Below are positions 1-7,224 of a stretch of 63,449 nucleotides of DNA, piece by piece. Below the pieces are notes generated by a model. That model searched no databases, was not told the DNA's origin, and saw only the letters and a list, made by a program, of their open reading frames with translations. How positions within the stretch are numbered: the stretch's first letter is position 1; each line of letters starts with the position of its first letter. A program made the position numbers and the translations under genes. This DNA comes from Candidatus Rifleibacteriota bacterium (GTDB lineage: Bacteria > Muiribacteriota > Ozemobacteria > Ozemobacterales > Ozemobacteraceae): the NCBI GenBank assembly GCA_012520995.1, contig JAAYNI010000088.1:1-63449 (forward strand), written 5' to 3'.

Positions 1-1247
1 ATAGGACAGATTATGCTTAGGAAAAAGCTCCTGTTAAGATTGTTTTTTAGAGTAAACGTGGTCTTGATCTTAAAGGAGGGATCGGGAGAAGCGGTTTCTC
101 CTGAGTTGCCTTCTGCGTTTATATCAAGAGTGTATGTGCCAGGTGGAATGTTAAAATAGAAAGTTTCTATTCTTTGCCCTTCTCTCCACCACTCTTCATT
201 TTTGGAAGTATTACAATAATAAGAAATTTCTCTGGAAAATTTGAGATGTTCTATATTTTCTTCATAAAGAAGATATATTTCATAATATGTCCAAGCGTTG
301 ATTAGTTCAGGAATTTCTATGGACAAAGAATAAGCGCCGTTGCTGTGAAAATAGATTGGTTCTGACAAATAAGATGAAAATGAGCTCTCAGGTACCGTAA
401 ATTGTTTGAAAATATGGCCTTTTTTTTGAATTTTATTGAGCAGGAACCAACTTAAAAAGCATGCTAATAAAGCAGCAATACCTATGGCTTTGAGGATAGG
501 ATTGGATGGCTGACAGGCACCTATTGAGAAATGTGAAGGTTGTAAGGTGCGTATCCCAAAAGCTTTGGAGATTTCTGTATGCTTAATATATTCACCGCAA
601 AAGAATTCCATCTCACTGACGTGCCTCTCAATAGAGTAGATATAAGGCGGGGCTATGGCATCTATGTATTCACTGATATCGCCGGTTTTAGCTTGCCAAG
701 TCATTTCGCCTTCTACATAATCAAGCATGCAATGGCTGTGTTCATATACTATGAAATTCTTGCCACTAAAAAAATTTCCGACAAATATTGATATTGGAGG
801 CTGTAGATATCTCTCTTGAGGAAAAGCATAAGGTAAGTTGCGTGGTGTTTCTTTGGTTTCATGCAGCAAAGTCCATTGGTTATTTTCTAAGCAGAGCCAA
901 GCATAGCCGTGAGTATAAGAATAGAGCAGGTGTTCGGTCCAATTGTAACTGCTGTAGATGTTTTCGCAGCATTCTTTATATTCTGCTATGCCTATAACAA
1001 CATAATCTACGCCGTTCAAAGTGCCTTCTGTTCCTATGGGAATCTTTCTTCTATTCTGAGGGCACATTTTGACAGGAGCAATAGGCTTGAAATTGTCTTT
1101 TGTATCTAAGAGCCAGGAACAATACTGACAAACAACAGTTTCTACTTTCTGACCGCCATATAAGGCGACTGAGCCGCCGCAGTTGGGGCATTGTATAGTT
1201 TTCAGCTTAAATTTACTGCTATATTGCAATTTGTTGTCAGTTATCAT
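1..1247 (-). CDS. DUF4178 zinc-ribbon membrane protein, partial (third paralogue)
   Basis: I translated this frame by hand. It starts at ATG 1247 and stays open to the window edge, so at least 415 codons are present and the C-terminus is missing. The N-terminus has a zinc ribbon (CPNCGG, then CQYCS about 20 residues later). A DUF4178-type segment follows (PIGTEGTLNGVDYVVIG, a WTEHLLYSYTHGYAWL stretch), then one membrane span near residue 265 and a beta-rich outer domain. It matches the gene at 4542-5870 almost domain for domain. It lies 160 bases beyond speD and has its own promoter-like element at 1281-1290, so it may be a separate unit. No strong ribosome site is visible. The function of DUF4178 is unknown. 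Confidence 0.85.
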   Translation of the reverse strand, partial: MITDNKLQYSSKFKLKTIQCPNCGGSVALYGGQKVETVVCQYCSWLLDTKDNFKPIAPVKMCPQNRRKIPIGTEGTLNGVDYVVIGIAEYKECCENIYSSYNWTEHLLYSYTHGYAWLCLENNQWTLLHETKETPRNLPYAFPQERYLQPPISIFVGNFFSGKNFIVYEHSHCMLDYVEGEMTWQAKTGDISEYIDAIAPPYIYSIERHVSEMEFFCGEYIKHTEISKAFGIRTLQPSHFSIGACQPSNPILKAIGIAALLACFLSWFLLNKIQKKGHIFKQFTVPESSFSSYLSEPIYFHSNGAYSLSIEIPELINAWTYYEIYLLYEENIEHLKFSREISYYCNTSKNEEWWREGQRIETFYFNIPPGTYTLDINAEGNSGETASPDPSFKIKTTFTLKNNLNRSFFLSIICP

Positions 1248-1280
1248 AAAAGTATTTCTGACTTTTTTGGTTTTTGTTAA

Positions 1281-1290
1281 ATTATAGCAT
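1281..1290 (-). promoter_or_regulatory. Extended -10 promoter element
   Basis: On the minus strand this reads ATGCTATAAT, a perfect TATAAT preceded by TG one base away. It sits 33 bases before the ATG of the partial DUF4178 gene. No -35 hexamer is visible; the corresponding position is A-rich. The identical decamer precedes the genes at 5870 and 48119. Confidence 0.6.
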
Positions 1291-1410
1291 TAGAGAAAAA
1301 AAGTTTTTTCTATGTGTTTTATCCAAATCCCAGATTCATTGCGGTTGCAGTATCCAGATAACCTGAAGACATTGTTGTTTTGCATAGCATCAGAATAGGT
1401 GTTGCAAATA

Positions 1411-1809
1411 TTATTCAGTGCTTGTGATATCCTTAATATCATTTAAAGAGCGTTTCAGAAATTTTTCGGAAATATCAGAGGGAGAAAATATTTCTTTTAA
1501 AAGCGTATAAGCTTTTTTAGTTTTGTTCGGGTCGCCGCATGAGAATATATCTATTTGAACAGCAGCGTGTTCTGGCCAAGAATGAAGAGTAGCATGGGAT
1601 TCCATCAATAAAACTGCTGCTGTATAGCCTTCAGGTTCAAATTGCCAAGAGCAAATTCCTGTGGCTGTCATTCCGGCTTCAGAGATAACTTCTTTGAGTA
1701 TGCGCTCGCCGGTTTCAGCTTTTTTCAGGTTTTCAAGCTTGCAGCCTTGAAAGTCAGCTATTATATGCAGAGATTTGCTGCTGATTTCTTTTTTGCTCAT
1801 ATTGACCAT
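1411..1809 (-). CDS. speD: S-adenosylmethionine decarboxylase proenzyme (SpeD, prokaryotic class 1b)
   Basis: This enzyme makes decarboxylated AdoMet, the aminopropyl donor for polyamine synthesis. It is a pyruvoyl enzyme that cuts itself at a Glu-Ser bond. The sequence shows the hallmark ESH motif (ESHATLHSWPEH, residues 67-78 counted from the second Met), with Ser68 as the predicted pyruvoyl precursor. A later FSCGD supplies the conserved cysteine. The length of about 130 residues fits the small bacterial class. Two in-frame ATGs exist, at 1809 and 1800. The one at 1800 forms an ATGA overlap with the stop of the upstream aminopropyltransferase-like gene and is slightly preferred. Overlap and order imply co-translation with that gene, which would use the product. 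Confidence 0.92.
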   Translation of the reverse strand: MVNMSKKEISSKSLHIIADFQGCKLENLKKAETGERILKEVISEAGMTATGICSWQFEPEGYTAAVLLMESHATLHSWPEHAAVQIDIFSCGDPNKTKKAYTLLKEIFSPSDISEKFLKRSLNDIKDITSTE

Positions 1810-3338
1810 TTGTTCCAGCCTTTTTCGTAATAAACCTTTATGATATGGGTATCTATAGTGTTGGGTTCTGTTTTTTCATAGGCGATATCCGGAGGAAAGT
1901 CGTTCATGCCTTGCAGAGTCTTGGTGTCCAAATATCTGCCTGGATTTGCAACTTTAATTTGATCCCATTCAAAAGGCACGTTGGAGGCCATAACAAATCC
2001 CCATTCGCCAAAAGATGGAACGTAGGATCTGTAGCCTTCTGCAAAGAGTTTGGGGCGATTTTCGTCTTTTTCGTCAAAAAACAAAGGATTATCTACAGCT
2101 TTGAAAGTATTTAGAATGCACCAGAAGGCTGTTGTGGAATAGACTGGAGAGGTAGCTTGTGTAACTATTTTGCCGCCAGCATTCAGCTTTTTTGATAACA
2201 GCCTGTAAAAAGTCGTGGAATAAAGCCTGCTCAGGCTAATATTGTCAGGGTCGGGAAGGTCTATTATTATGACATCATAAGTGCCTTTGTCATTTTCGAG
2301 ATATTTCCAAGCATCATCATTTACAATCGTGACTTTTGGATTGCTCATAGCTCCTTTGTTAATCAGTTTCATCATAGGGTTGTTCTTTGCGAAATCAGTT
2401 ATAGCCGGATCTATGTCAACTATTTTGATTCTCTCGGTATCGGAAAATTTCAAAACTTCCCTTGCTGCTATTCCATCGCCTCCGCCGATTATAAGAACAT
2501 CTTTTCTGGAATGGGCAGAGCTCATAGCTGGAATAACCAATGCTTCATGGTAACGGTGTTCATCCATGCTGCTGAATTGTATGCTGCCGTTTATATACAT
2601 TCGAAGGTCATTTTTTCCCTTGGTAACCACAACTCTTTGATAAGGAGAATTGGTTGTGTATATGATTTCGTCTTTGTACAGAGTGTCTTCTGTCAGCGAG
2701 GTGATGATATCTGAACGGACGAACAGAACTGTGAGAAGGGCAAGCCCGGCAAGTGCCAAGGCGGTAAGTGGTTTTGGTTCCTCAATTTGTTTTTTAAATA
2801 CCTTGATCACCGAGAGCGCAACCAAAATATTCAGGATACCAAAGAGAAGACTTGTCCTTATTAGTCCTAAGCGAGGAACTAAAACAAGCGGAAACAGCAG
2901 CGAGGCAAAGAGAGCGCCTGCGTAGTCAGCTGTCATCACATTTGATACCGCTGATCTTAGTGTTTCTTTGTCCTTCATTATTCTTATTATCAGGGGCAGT
3001 TCCAAGCCTATGAAGGTGCCAGTGACAACACAAACTAAAACAAGTATAGATGTGTAGTCGCTCAGTTTGGCGAAAGCGAAAAACAGCAGAATAGAACTGA
3101 GTCCGCCAGCTATGCCTGTCATGACTTCCACAAAAGCGAACCAGTCGTATAGGCGCTTTTTGATATAGCGGGAAAGGAAAGAACCAAAACCCATGGATGT
3201 CATAAACATACCCATCACCAGCGAGAACTGGTAAACGGAGTCGCCGACCAGATAGCTTGATACCGTGCCTGCAAGAAGCTCGTAGACCAAGCCGCAGACT
3301 GCTATTATAAAAACTGAGGCTAATAAAAATAATTTCAT
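1797..3338 (-). CDS. speE: Membrane-bound spermidine synthase-like aminopropyltransferase
   Basis: The N-terminal half (about residues 1-210) is a multi-span membrane domain with roughly seven hydrophobic helices. The C-terminal half is a spermidine-synthase fold. Visible family motifs are SSMDEHRYHEALV, LIIGGGDGIAAREVLKF (AdoMet-site glycines), KIVDIDPAITDFAK and VIIIDLPDPDN, which keeps the catalytic-loop aspartates. Soluble SpeE is near 290 residues; the fused membrane domain explains the 513. It would transfer an aminopropyl group from the product of SpeD, encoded immediately downstream with overlap. The acceptor is not known for this membrane class and may be a membrane or exported molecule rather than free putrescine. 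The upstream neighbour is DUF350. Confidence 0.88.
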   Translation of the reverse strand: MKLFLLASVFIIAVCGLVYELLAGTVSSYLVGDSVYQFSLVMGMFMTSMGFGSFLSRYIKKRLYDWFAFVEVMTGIAGGLSSILLFFAFAKLSDYTSILVLVCVVTGTFIGLELPLIIRIMKDKETLRSAVSNVMTADYAGALFASLLFPLVLVPRLGLIRTSLLFGILNILVALSVIKVFKKQIEEPKPLTALALAGLALLTVLFVRSDIITSLTEDTLYKDEIIYTTNSPYQRVVVTKGKNDLRMYINGSIQFSSMDEHRYHEALVIPAMSSAHSRKDVLIIGGGDGIAAREVLKFSDTERIKIVDIDPAITDFAKNNPMMKLINKGAMSNPKVTIVNDDAWKYLENDKGTYDVIIIDLPDPDNISLSRLYSTTFYRLLSKKLNAGGKIVTQATSPVYSTTAFWCILNTFKAVDNPLFFDEKDENRPKLFAEGYRSYVPSFGEWGFVMASNVPFEWDQIKVANPGRYLDTKTLQGMNDFPPDIAYEKTEPNTIDTHIIKVYYEKGWNKWSI

Positions 3339-3391
3339 GACAAAAGCAGTGTCAGAGCAATGAAGAACAATGGTTTAAAATTTGATTTGTT

Positions 3392-3607
3392 TTAGCGAAT
3401 TACAGCAGAAATTATAATAGAAAGACCGATCATGACGGAACCTATTATGATTCCGAGAGAGGTGTTTTGGTCGATTTCTATTTCTTTTCTGATTGAAAAG
3501 GGTGATATTTTGCATATGAGCCAGAAAGCGACCACATACAAAATAAGTCCTATGAAGGCATAAAGGAAAGTAGATATTACTTGAGCTTTGGTGAGATCGA
3601 AATCCAT
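3392..3607 (-). CDS. DUF350 family small membrane protein
   Basis: A 71-residue protein with two clear membrane helices (FLYAFIGLILYVVAFWLIC and LGIIIGSVMIGLSIIISAVI). A charged linker between them contains the DUF350-type segment KEIEIDQNTSLG. I chose ATG 3607 over the longer reading to 3640 because GGAG lies seven bases before it and the family begins at about this point. DUF350 proteins are found beside DUF4178, spermidine-synthase-like and AdoMet decarboxylase genes in many bacteria, which is the arrangement seen here. The biochemical role is unknown. It lies between the small secreted protein and the membrane aminopropyltransferase, all on the same strand. Confidence 0.82.
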   Translation of the reverse strand: MDFDLTKAQVISTFLYAFIGLILYVVAFWLICKISPFSIRKEIEIDQNTSLGIIIGSVMIGLSIIISAVIR

Positions 3608-3649
3608 TGATATACTCCGTATGTTAAATTGAAAAGGCAAATATCATTA

Positions 3650-3823
3650 TCATTTGCCTGGTCTGTAACCTGTTCTAAGAACAACTCCGCCAGCACTTTG
3701 CTCTCTTACGCTTTTTACAGCTGTTGTAGTGCCAAGACCTTCGGGTTTTGCCACGTCAGCGATTGCCGCAGTGATCGTAAGAAAGATAAATATGGCAAAA
3801 AACGTAAATATGGCATTTCTCAA
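3650..3823 (-). CDS. Small secreted protein of the DUF350/SpeE locus (57 aa, TTG start)
   Basis: This short gene was found by reading the gap between its neighbours. It starts at TTG 3823 behind a strong AAGGAG six bases upstream and stops with TGA at 3650-3652. The first 22 residues form a signal peptide (MRNAIFTFFAIFIFLTITAA, then IAD). The mature part of about 35 residues is glycine- and basic-rich and ends in LRTGYRPGK. No domain is recognised. Its position between short DUF4178 and DUF350 corresponds to that of small secreted DUF4247-type proteins in related loci of other phyla, but I cannot claim homology. It could be an exported partner or a substrate of the membrane aminopropyltransferase; that is speculation. 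Confidence 0.72.
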   Translation of the reverse strand: MRNAIFTFFAIFIFLTITAAIADVAKPEGLGTTTAVKSVREQSAGGVVLRTGYRPGK

Positions 3824-3854
3824 GGTGTTTTCTCCTTTCCTTGGAAATACTTTG

Positions 3855-4481
3855 TCAGTATTTCTTAGCGAAATCCTTTATTTCATAAGGGTCGATCCAA
3901 TGACCTTTGAAGAGTTTTATTCCGTCCTCTTCATATTCAATTGTATACATTTCTTTTCGTGTTCCTAAGAGATCCGCGTAATTATAAGTGTCATTTTCCT
4001 CAATTACGAACGGAAGCATTCCTTCACAACCGATCATGGTGCAGGTTCCGAGTTCGGCTACCATGAAGTTTTTTCTGTTCATCAATATTTTCATGCCTAC
4101 TTTCAGATTTTCAAAAGCAGGCAAAGGAGTGGAAGGAAGGGGTTCAGATACTTCTACGGCTATGTCGCCTTCGTCAACGGAAATCCATGAGGCTTTTCCG
4201 TTAGAGCTTATGACATACCACTCGTCCCAAAAACCTCTGCCTTTGTCGTAGGTGTATCTGACTCTTCCTCTTGGAGTAAAGTCCCAGCCTTTGTGGCTGT
4301 ATAAATGGTCTAGTGTGAATATGCTGGGAGTTTCTGTGAGGATAGCCAATTTGCCAATATCTTTCCATGATTCCCCTTCGAGAATGCTGGTGCTTGAGCA
4401 GTAATTGCAGGTTATCATGTGCGGCGATCTGATTTTAAGATGGATCAGTGAGCCGCAAGAGGGGCATGTCAGTTCCAGCAT
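3855..4481 (-). CDS. Short DUF4178 protein with zinc ribbon
   Basis: A 208-residue protein with no membrane span. Residues 1-40 form a zinc ribbon (LTCPSCGSLIHLK, then ITCNYCSS). The rest resembles the DUF4178 unit of the longer paralogues: an LENL-type strand, a KVGMKILMNRKNFMVAELG core and a final strand with YTIEYEEDGIKLFKGHWI. The ATG at 4481 follows AAGGAGG about 11 bases upstream. It sits 60 bases after the long DUF4178 gene and 31 bases before the secreted small protein, so it belongs to the same transcript. It may be a cytoplasmic, non-anchored version of the paralogues. DUF4178 function is unknown. Confidence 0.8.
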   Translation of the reverse strand: MLELTCPSCGSLIHLKIRSPHMITCNYCSSTSILEGESWKDIGKLAILTETPSIFTLDHLYSHKGWDFTPRGRVRYTYDKGRGFWDEWYVISSNGKASWISVDEGDIAVEVSEPLPSTPLPAFENLKVGMKILMNRKNFMVAELGTCTMIGCEGMLPFVIEENDTYNYADLLGTRKEMYTIEYEEDGIKLFKGHWIDPYEIKDFAKKY

Positions 4482-4541
4482 AAGCGTAAGGTTCCTCCTT
4501 GAAAATCATTGAAAAAGTTTTTAATGATAGGGCACATGAGA

Positions 4542-5870
4542 TCAATCATCGTCATACTCTATTACCTGTCCCCATCGTCGGCTGTCAAAGGAGTGTTTGT
4601 ATATGAAATAGGGTGTGGATAGTAGAAAGAGGAAAATCATATATCGGAATAGAAAGTATCCTCTTCTGGCATTTCTTTTTAAAGTTATTGAGCTGTCCAA
4701 GGCGAATTTTGGATCAGGTGTGCTGCTTTCTCCACGATTTCCTTCTGCCATTATTTCAAGAGTATATGTGCCCGGATCAGGGACGTGGAAATAGAGCACT
4801 CCATATTTTTTGCCTTCAGACCAGCTTTCTCCGCCTTCTCTTCCATAGTAATAGGAAATTTCTTTGGAGATGTTCAAATACTCAGATTCTCCGTCTTCGT
4901 CTAGAAGAGCCACTTCATAGTAAGTCCAAGCGTTGCTTAAACCCGGGGTTCTTATGGTTAGTGAATAATAACCGTTGCCGTCAAAATTAATGGGCTCAGA
5001 GACAAAAGAGGAAAAGGATGTGTGAGGTACAGAGAAAAATTTGAGCTCTGTGCCGTCTGTTGAGATCATGAAATAGAGAACAAGGGCTAAAAACGCGGTC
5101 GTTAAACCTGCTATTGAGAAGGCTCTAACCGTGGGATTATCCTTGACGGGCTGATTCGCTCCTATGCCAACCGGTTTTTCGGTTGTAATTCTGAAGGCTT
5201 CGGCAATTTTTGTATGCTCTATATATTCGCCATAAAAAAATTCTATTTCGTTATTTCGTTTTTCAATGGAATAGAGATAGGGAGGATCTATGGCATCTAT
5301 ATACATGCTTGTTTCGCCTACTTTCGCTTCCCAAGTCATTTCACCTGAAACATAAATAAGCCTGCAGAAAGCGTTCTCGTATACTTTGAAAACTTTGTTT
5401 CCTACGTATATAGGAGTTTTTGGATCAATGTAGGCGCCTGAAAAGAAGCTGTCGGAAAGTCTGTCAAAGTCAGGAAGATCTTTTACTTCGCGTAATAAAG
5501 TCCAGTGACCGTTTTCCAAGCAGAGCCAAACGTATCCGTGCGTGTAAGAATAAAGAAGATGTTCAACCCAATAATAGTAACCGTCTTCATCTACTTCTTC
5601 ATACTCGGTTATTCCTATAACAACATAATCTATGCCGTCTAAGGTGCCTTCGGCTCCAATAGGAATGCTGCCATAGGGAATCTTGCCCATTTTGAGAACG
5701 CATATGAGGCTGTTGTCGTTCTTGGTGTCTATTAGTGAAGAACAGTATTGGCAAACGACAGTTTCTACTGAGTGTCCGCCGCGCATGGTAACTGAGCCGC
5801 CGCAGTTTGGACATTGTATCGTTCTCAGCTTGAATTTCCGGGAAGTTGTGAAGGCGGATTGTTTTGCCAT
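4542..5870 (-). CDS. Long DUF4178 protein: zinc ribbon, DUF4178, two membrane spans, outer beta domain
   Basis: The order of parts is: zinc ribbon at residues 15-45 (CPNCGG, CQYCSS), DUF4178 region to about 230, membrane span near 265 (AGLTTAFLALVLYFMIS), a beta-rich domain of about 130 residues that probably faces outward, and a final span (YMIFLFLLSTPYFIY) with a short acidic tail. I start it at ATG 5870 (MAKQSAF); the frame can be read to 5897 only through a TTG, and the paralogue at 1-1247 also begins here. It is the first gene of the DUF4178-DUF350-speE-speD operon and has an extended -10 at 5910-5919. It probably senses or organises something at the membrane, but this is inference. Confidence 0.83.
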   Translation of the reverse strand: MAKQSAFTTSRKFKLRTIQCPNCGGSVTMRGGHSVETVVCQYCSSLIDTKNDNSLICVLKMGKIPYGSIPIGAEGTLDGIDYVVIGITEYEEVDEDGYYYWVEHLLYSYTHGYVWLCLENGHWTLLREVKDLPDFDRLSDSFFSGAYIDPKTPIYVGNKVFKVYENAFCRLIYVSGEMTWEAKVGETSMYIDAIDPPYLYSIEKRNNEIEFFYGEYIEHTKIAEAFRITTEKPVGIGANQPVKDNPTVRAFSIAGLTTAFLALVLYFMISTDGTELKFFSVPHTSFSSFVSEPINFDGNGYYSLTIRTPGLSNAWTYYEVALLDEDGESEYLNISKEISYYYGREGGESWSEGKKYGVLYFHVPDPGTYTLEIMAEGNRGESSTPDPKFALDSSITLKRNARRGYFLFRYMIFLFLLSTPYFIYKHSFDSRRWGQVIEYDDD

Positions 5871-5909
5871 GAAAAAAACCCCGTTGCTTTCTCTCAATTT
5901 CTCACTTTT

Positions 5910-5919
5910 ATTATAGCAT
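5910..5919 (-). promoter_or_regulatory. Extended -10 promoter for the DUF4178/speED operon
   Basis: The minus strand reads ATGCTATAAT, 39 bases before the start codon at 5870. The TG is placed as in extended -10 promoters and no good -35 is present. It is identical to the elements at 1281 and 48161. Confidence 0.6.
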
Positions 5920-5948
5920 TTATTTTTATGGCTGGTTTAAGTTTGTTT

Positions 5949-5975
5949 GACTGAAGGGTTAAACACCCCTCAGTC
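5949..5975 (-). terminator. Hairpin after efp, possible terminator
   Basis: A ten-pair stem (GACTGAGGGG pairing with CCCTTCAGTC through one G-U pair on the minus-strand RNA) with a seven-base loop lies nine bases past the efp stop. The T-run follows on the opposite side, so it is not a textbook terminator for efp. Read on the plus strand it has one mismatch but is followed by GTTTTT. Confidence 0.4.
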
Positions 5976-5984
5976 GTTTTTATA

Positions 5985-6551
5985 TCATTTTTTGGTTCTT
6001 TCCAGATAAACACCGGTTCTTGTGTCGACTTTGATATATTCTCCTGCTTCTATGAACATCGGAACGTTTACGACATGTCCTCCTTCACAGGTTACAGGTT
6101 TTGTCGAGCTGGTTGCTGAGTTGCCTCTTACGTTGGGAGGGGCTTCCTCTACGAGAAGATCCACTGAAGTCGGCATATCAACTGAGATGGGGGTTTTTTC
6201 GTGGAACTTTACGTAAATCTCCATCTGTTCTTTCAAAAACTTTGTTTGATCGCCTAATACTTCCGAGGAAAGAGCAATTTGTTCATAAGTGTTCAAATCC
6301 ATGAAGTGCAGTTGGTCGCCGGAAGCGTATAGAAATTGCATGAGTTTGGTTTCCAGCTGAACGTCTTCAACTTTCTCAGTTGTTGCATACCTTTGCATGA
6401 AGGTGGAGCCGGTTTTAAGGTTTTTTAATTTGGCTTGTGCCATGGCTCTCCAGTTGCCAGGTCTTACAAATTCTATGTCTACGACTTCACACAGTTCATC
6501 ATTAACGAGAACTATAGAGCCTTTGCGTAAATCATTAGCAATTATTGTCAC
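5985..6551 (-). CDS. efp: Translation elongation factor P
   Basis: EF-P rescues ribosomes stalled at polyproline. This protein of 188 residues matches the usual length and has the three-barrel pattern (ANDLRKGSIVLVNDELCEVVDIEFV at the start and EAGEYIKVDTRTGVYLERT at the end). I chose GTG 6551 because AAGGAG sits seven bases before it and the family begins exactly there. The functional loop tip is odd: the usual PGKG (modified Lys) or PGRG (rhamnosylated Arg) is PGNW here, with Asn at the modified position. None of the genes for known EF-P modification enzymes is in the window. It stands alone between the DUF4178 operon and a 600-base gap. Confidence 0.95.
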   Translation of the reverse strand: MTIIANDLRKGSIVLVNDELCEVVDIEFVRPGNWRAMAQAKLKNLKTGSTFMQRYATTEKVEDVQLETKLMQFLYASGDQLHFMDLNTYEQIALSSEVLGDQTKFLKEQMEIYVKFHEKTPISVDMPTSVDLLVEEAPPNVRGNSATSSTKPVTCEGGHVVNVPMFIEAGEYIKVDTRTGVYLERTKK

Positions 6552-6596
6552 AGTTTTACTCCTTAAGTTTGGAAAGTGTCTCAAACAAACAAAAGC

Positions 6597-6606
6597 ATTC
6601 TAGCAT
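6597..6606 (-). promoter_or_regulatory. Extended -10 promoter for efp
   Basis: The minus strand reads ATGCTAGAAT, one base different from the element at 1281, 5910 and 48161, and lies 45 bases before the GTG of efp. No clear -35 is visible. Confidence 0.5.
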
Positions 6607-7224
6607 ATTTGCTCTGCGTCCGCATTACAAAGAATGTGTTTTTATTTTGATAATGTTGTATTATTAATTTTATTATTATATTTTAAAATATTCTAATTAT
6701 CTTTTATCTGATATAATTTTTTTTCTTCTCTTTTGTGGTAATAATATTAAAAAAGACTTTTTTGACAACTGTTTTTTTTGAGGGGACAATGCGAAGCAGT
6801 TGCTTGATTTTATTCTTTTTTTTTAATTTTATATGCTCGGTGTTAGGAGAGTATTTTGAGGTTTATTGCTGGCTGCTCATCCTCGAGGCTTCTTCCTGCT
6901 TCCTGCTTTCTGCTATGCAACTGCAAAATTCTTAGCAATTAATTATTTTCCTGTCTGATATGGTTTTTTTTATTGTTTTTGCTCTTGAGTGTCATTGAAT
7001 AAGTGATGCTGATATTTTGGCAGATGTTTTTTGTCTTTTTCGGCTCTTGCTTTGTGCAGTATTTTAAGGATGGGATGTTTCTTTTTAAGAGTTTGGCTTT
7101 TTAGCTCTTTCTTTTTGCAGGCTATTCTCTCAGAAGAATCTTCCCAAAGATTTTGTTAAGCATTTTTCCGAGTCTTTCCGATATGAGAGGCATATCAGAA
7201 ATAAATAAAAACAGGAGGCGTTTT
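6607..7224. other. Intergenic region of about 620 bases between divergent efp and uppP
   Basis: Very T-rich on the plus strand, with long T and A runs. A 66-codon open frame at 6735-6935 has low-complexity Phe/Leu content and no ribosome site, so I do not call it. There is no tRNA, no strong hairpin and no clear promoter pair. It must hold the uppP promoter, but I cannot place it. Confidence 0.5.

Noticed and set aside
4613-4990. A 125-codon plus-strand frame opposite the long DUF4178 gene
   Set aside because: It is antisense to a frame with a clear zinc ribbon, membrane spans and a paralogue; the composition is shadow-like.
6735-6935. Open frame of 66 codons in the efp-uppP gap
   Set aside because: Low-complexity Phe/Leu/Cys content, no ribosome site and a start inside T-runs; explained by T-rich sequence.
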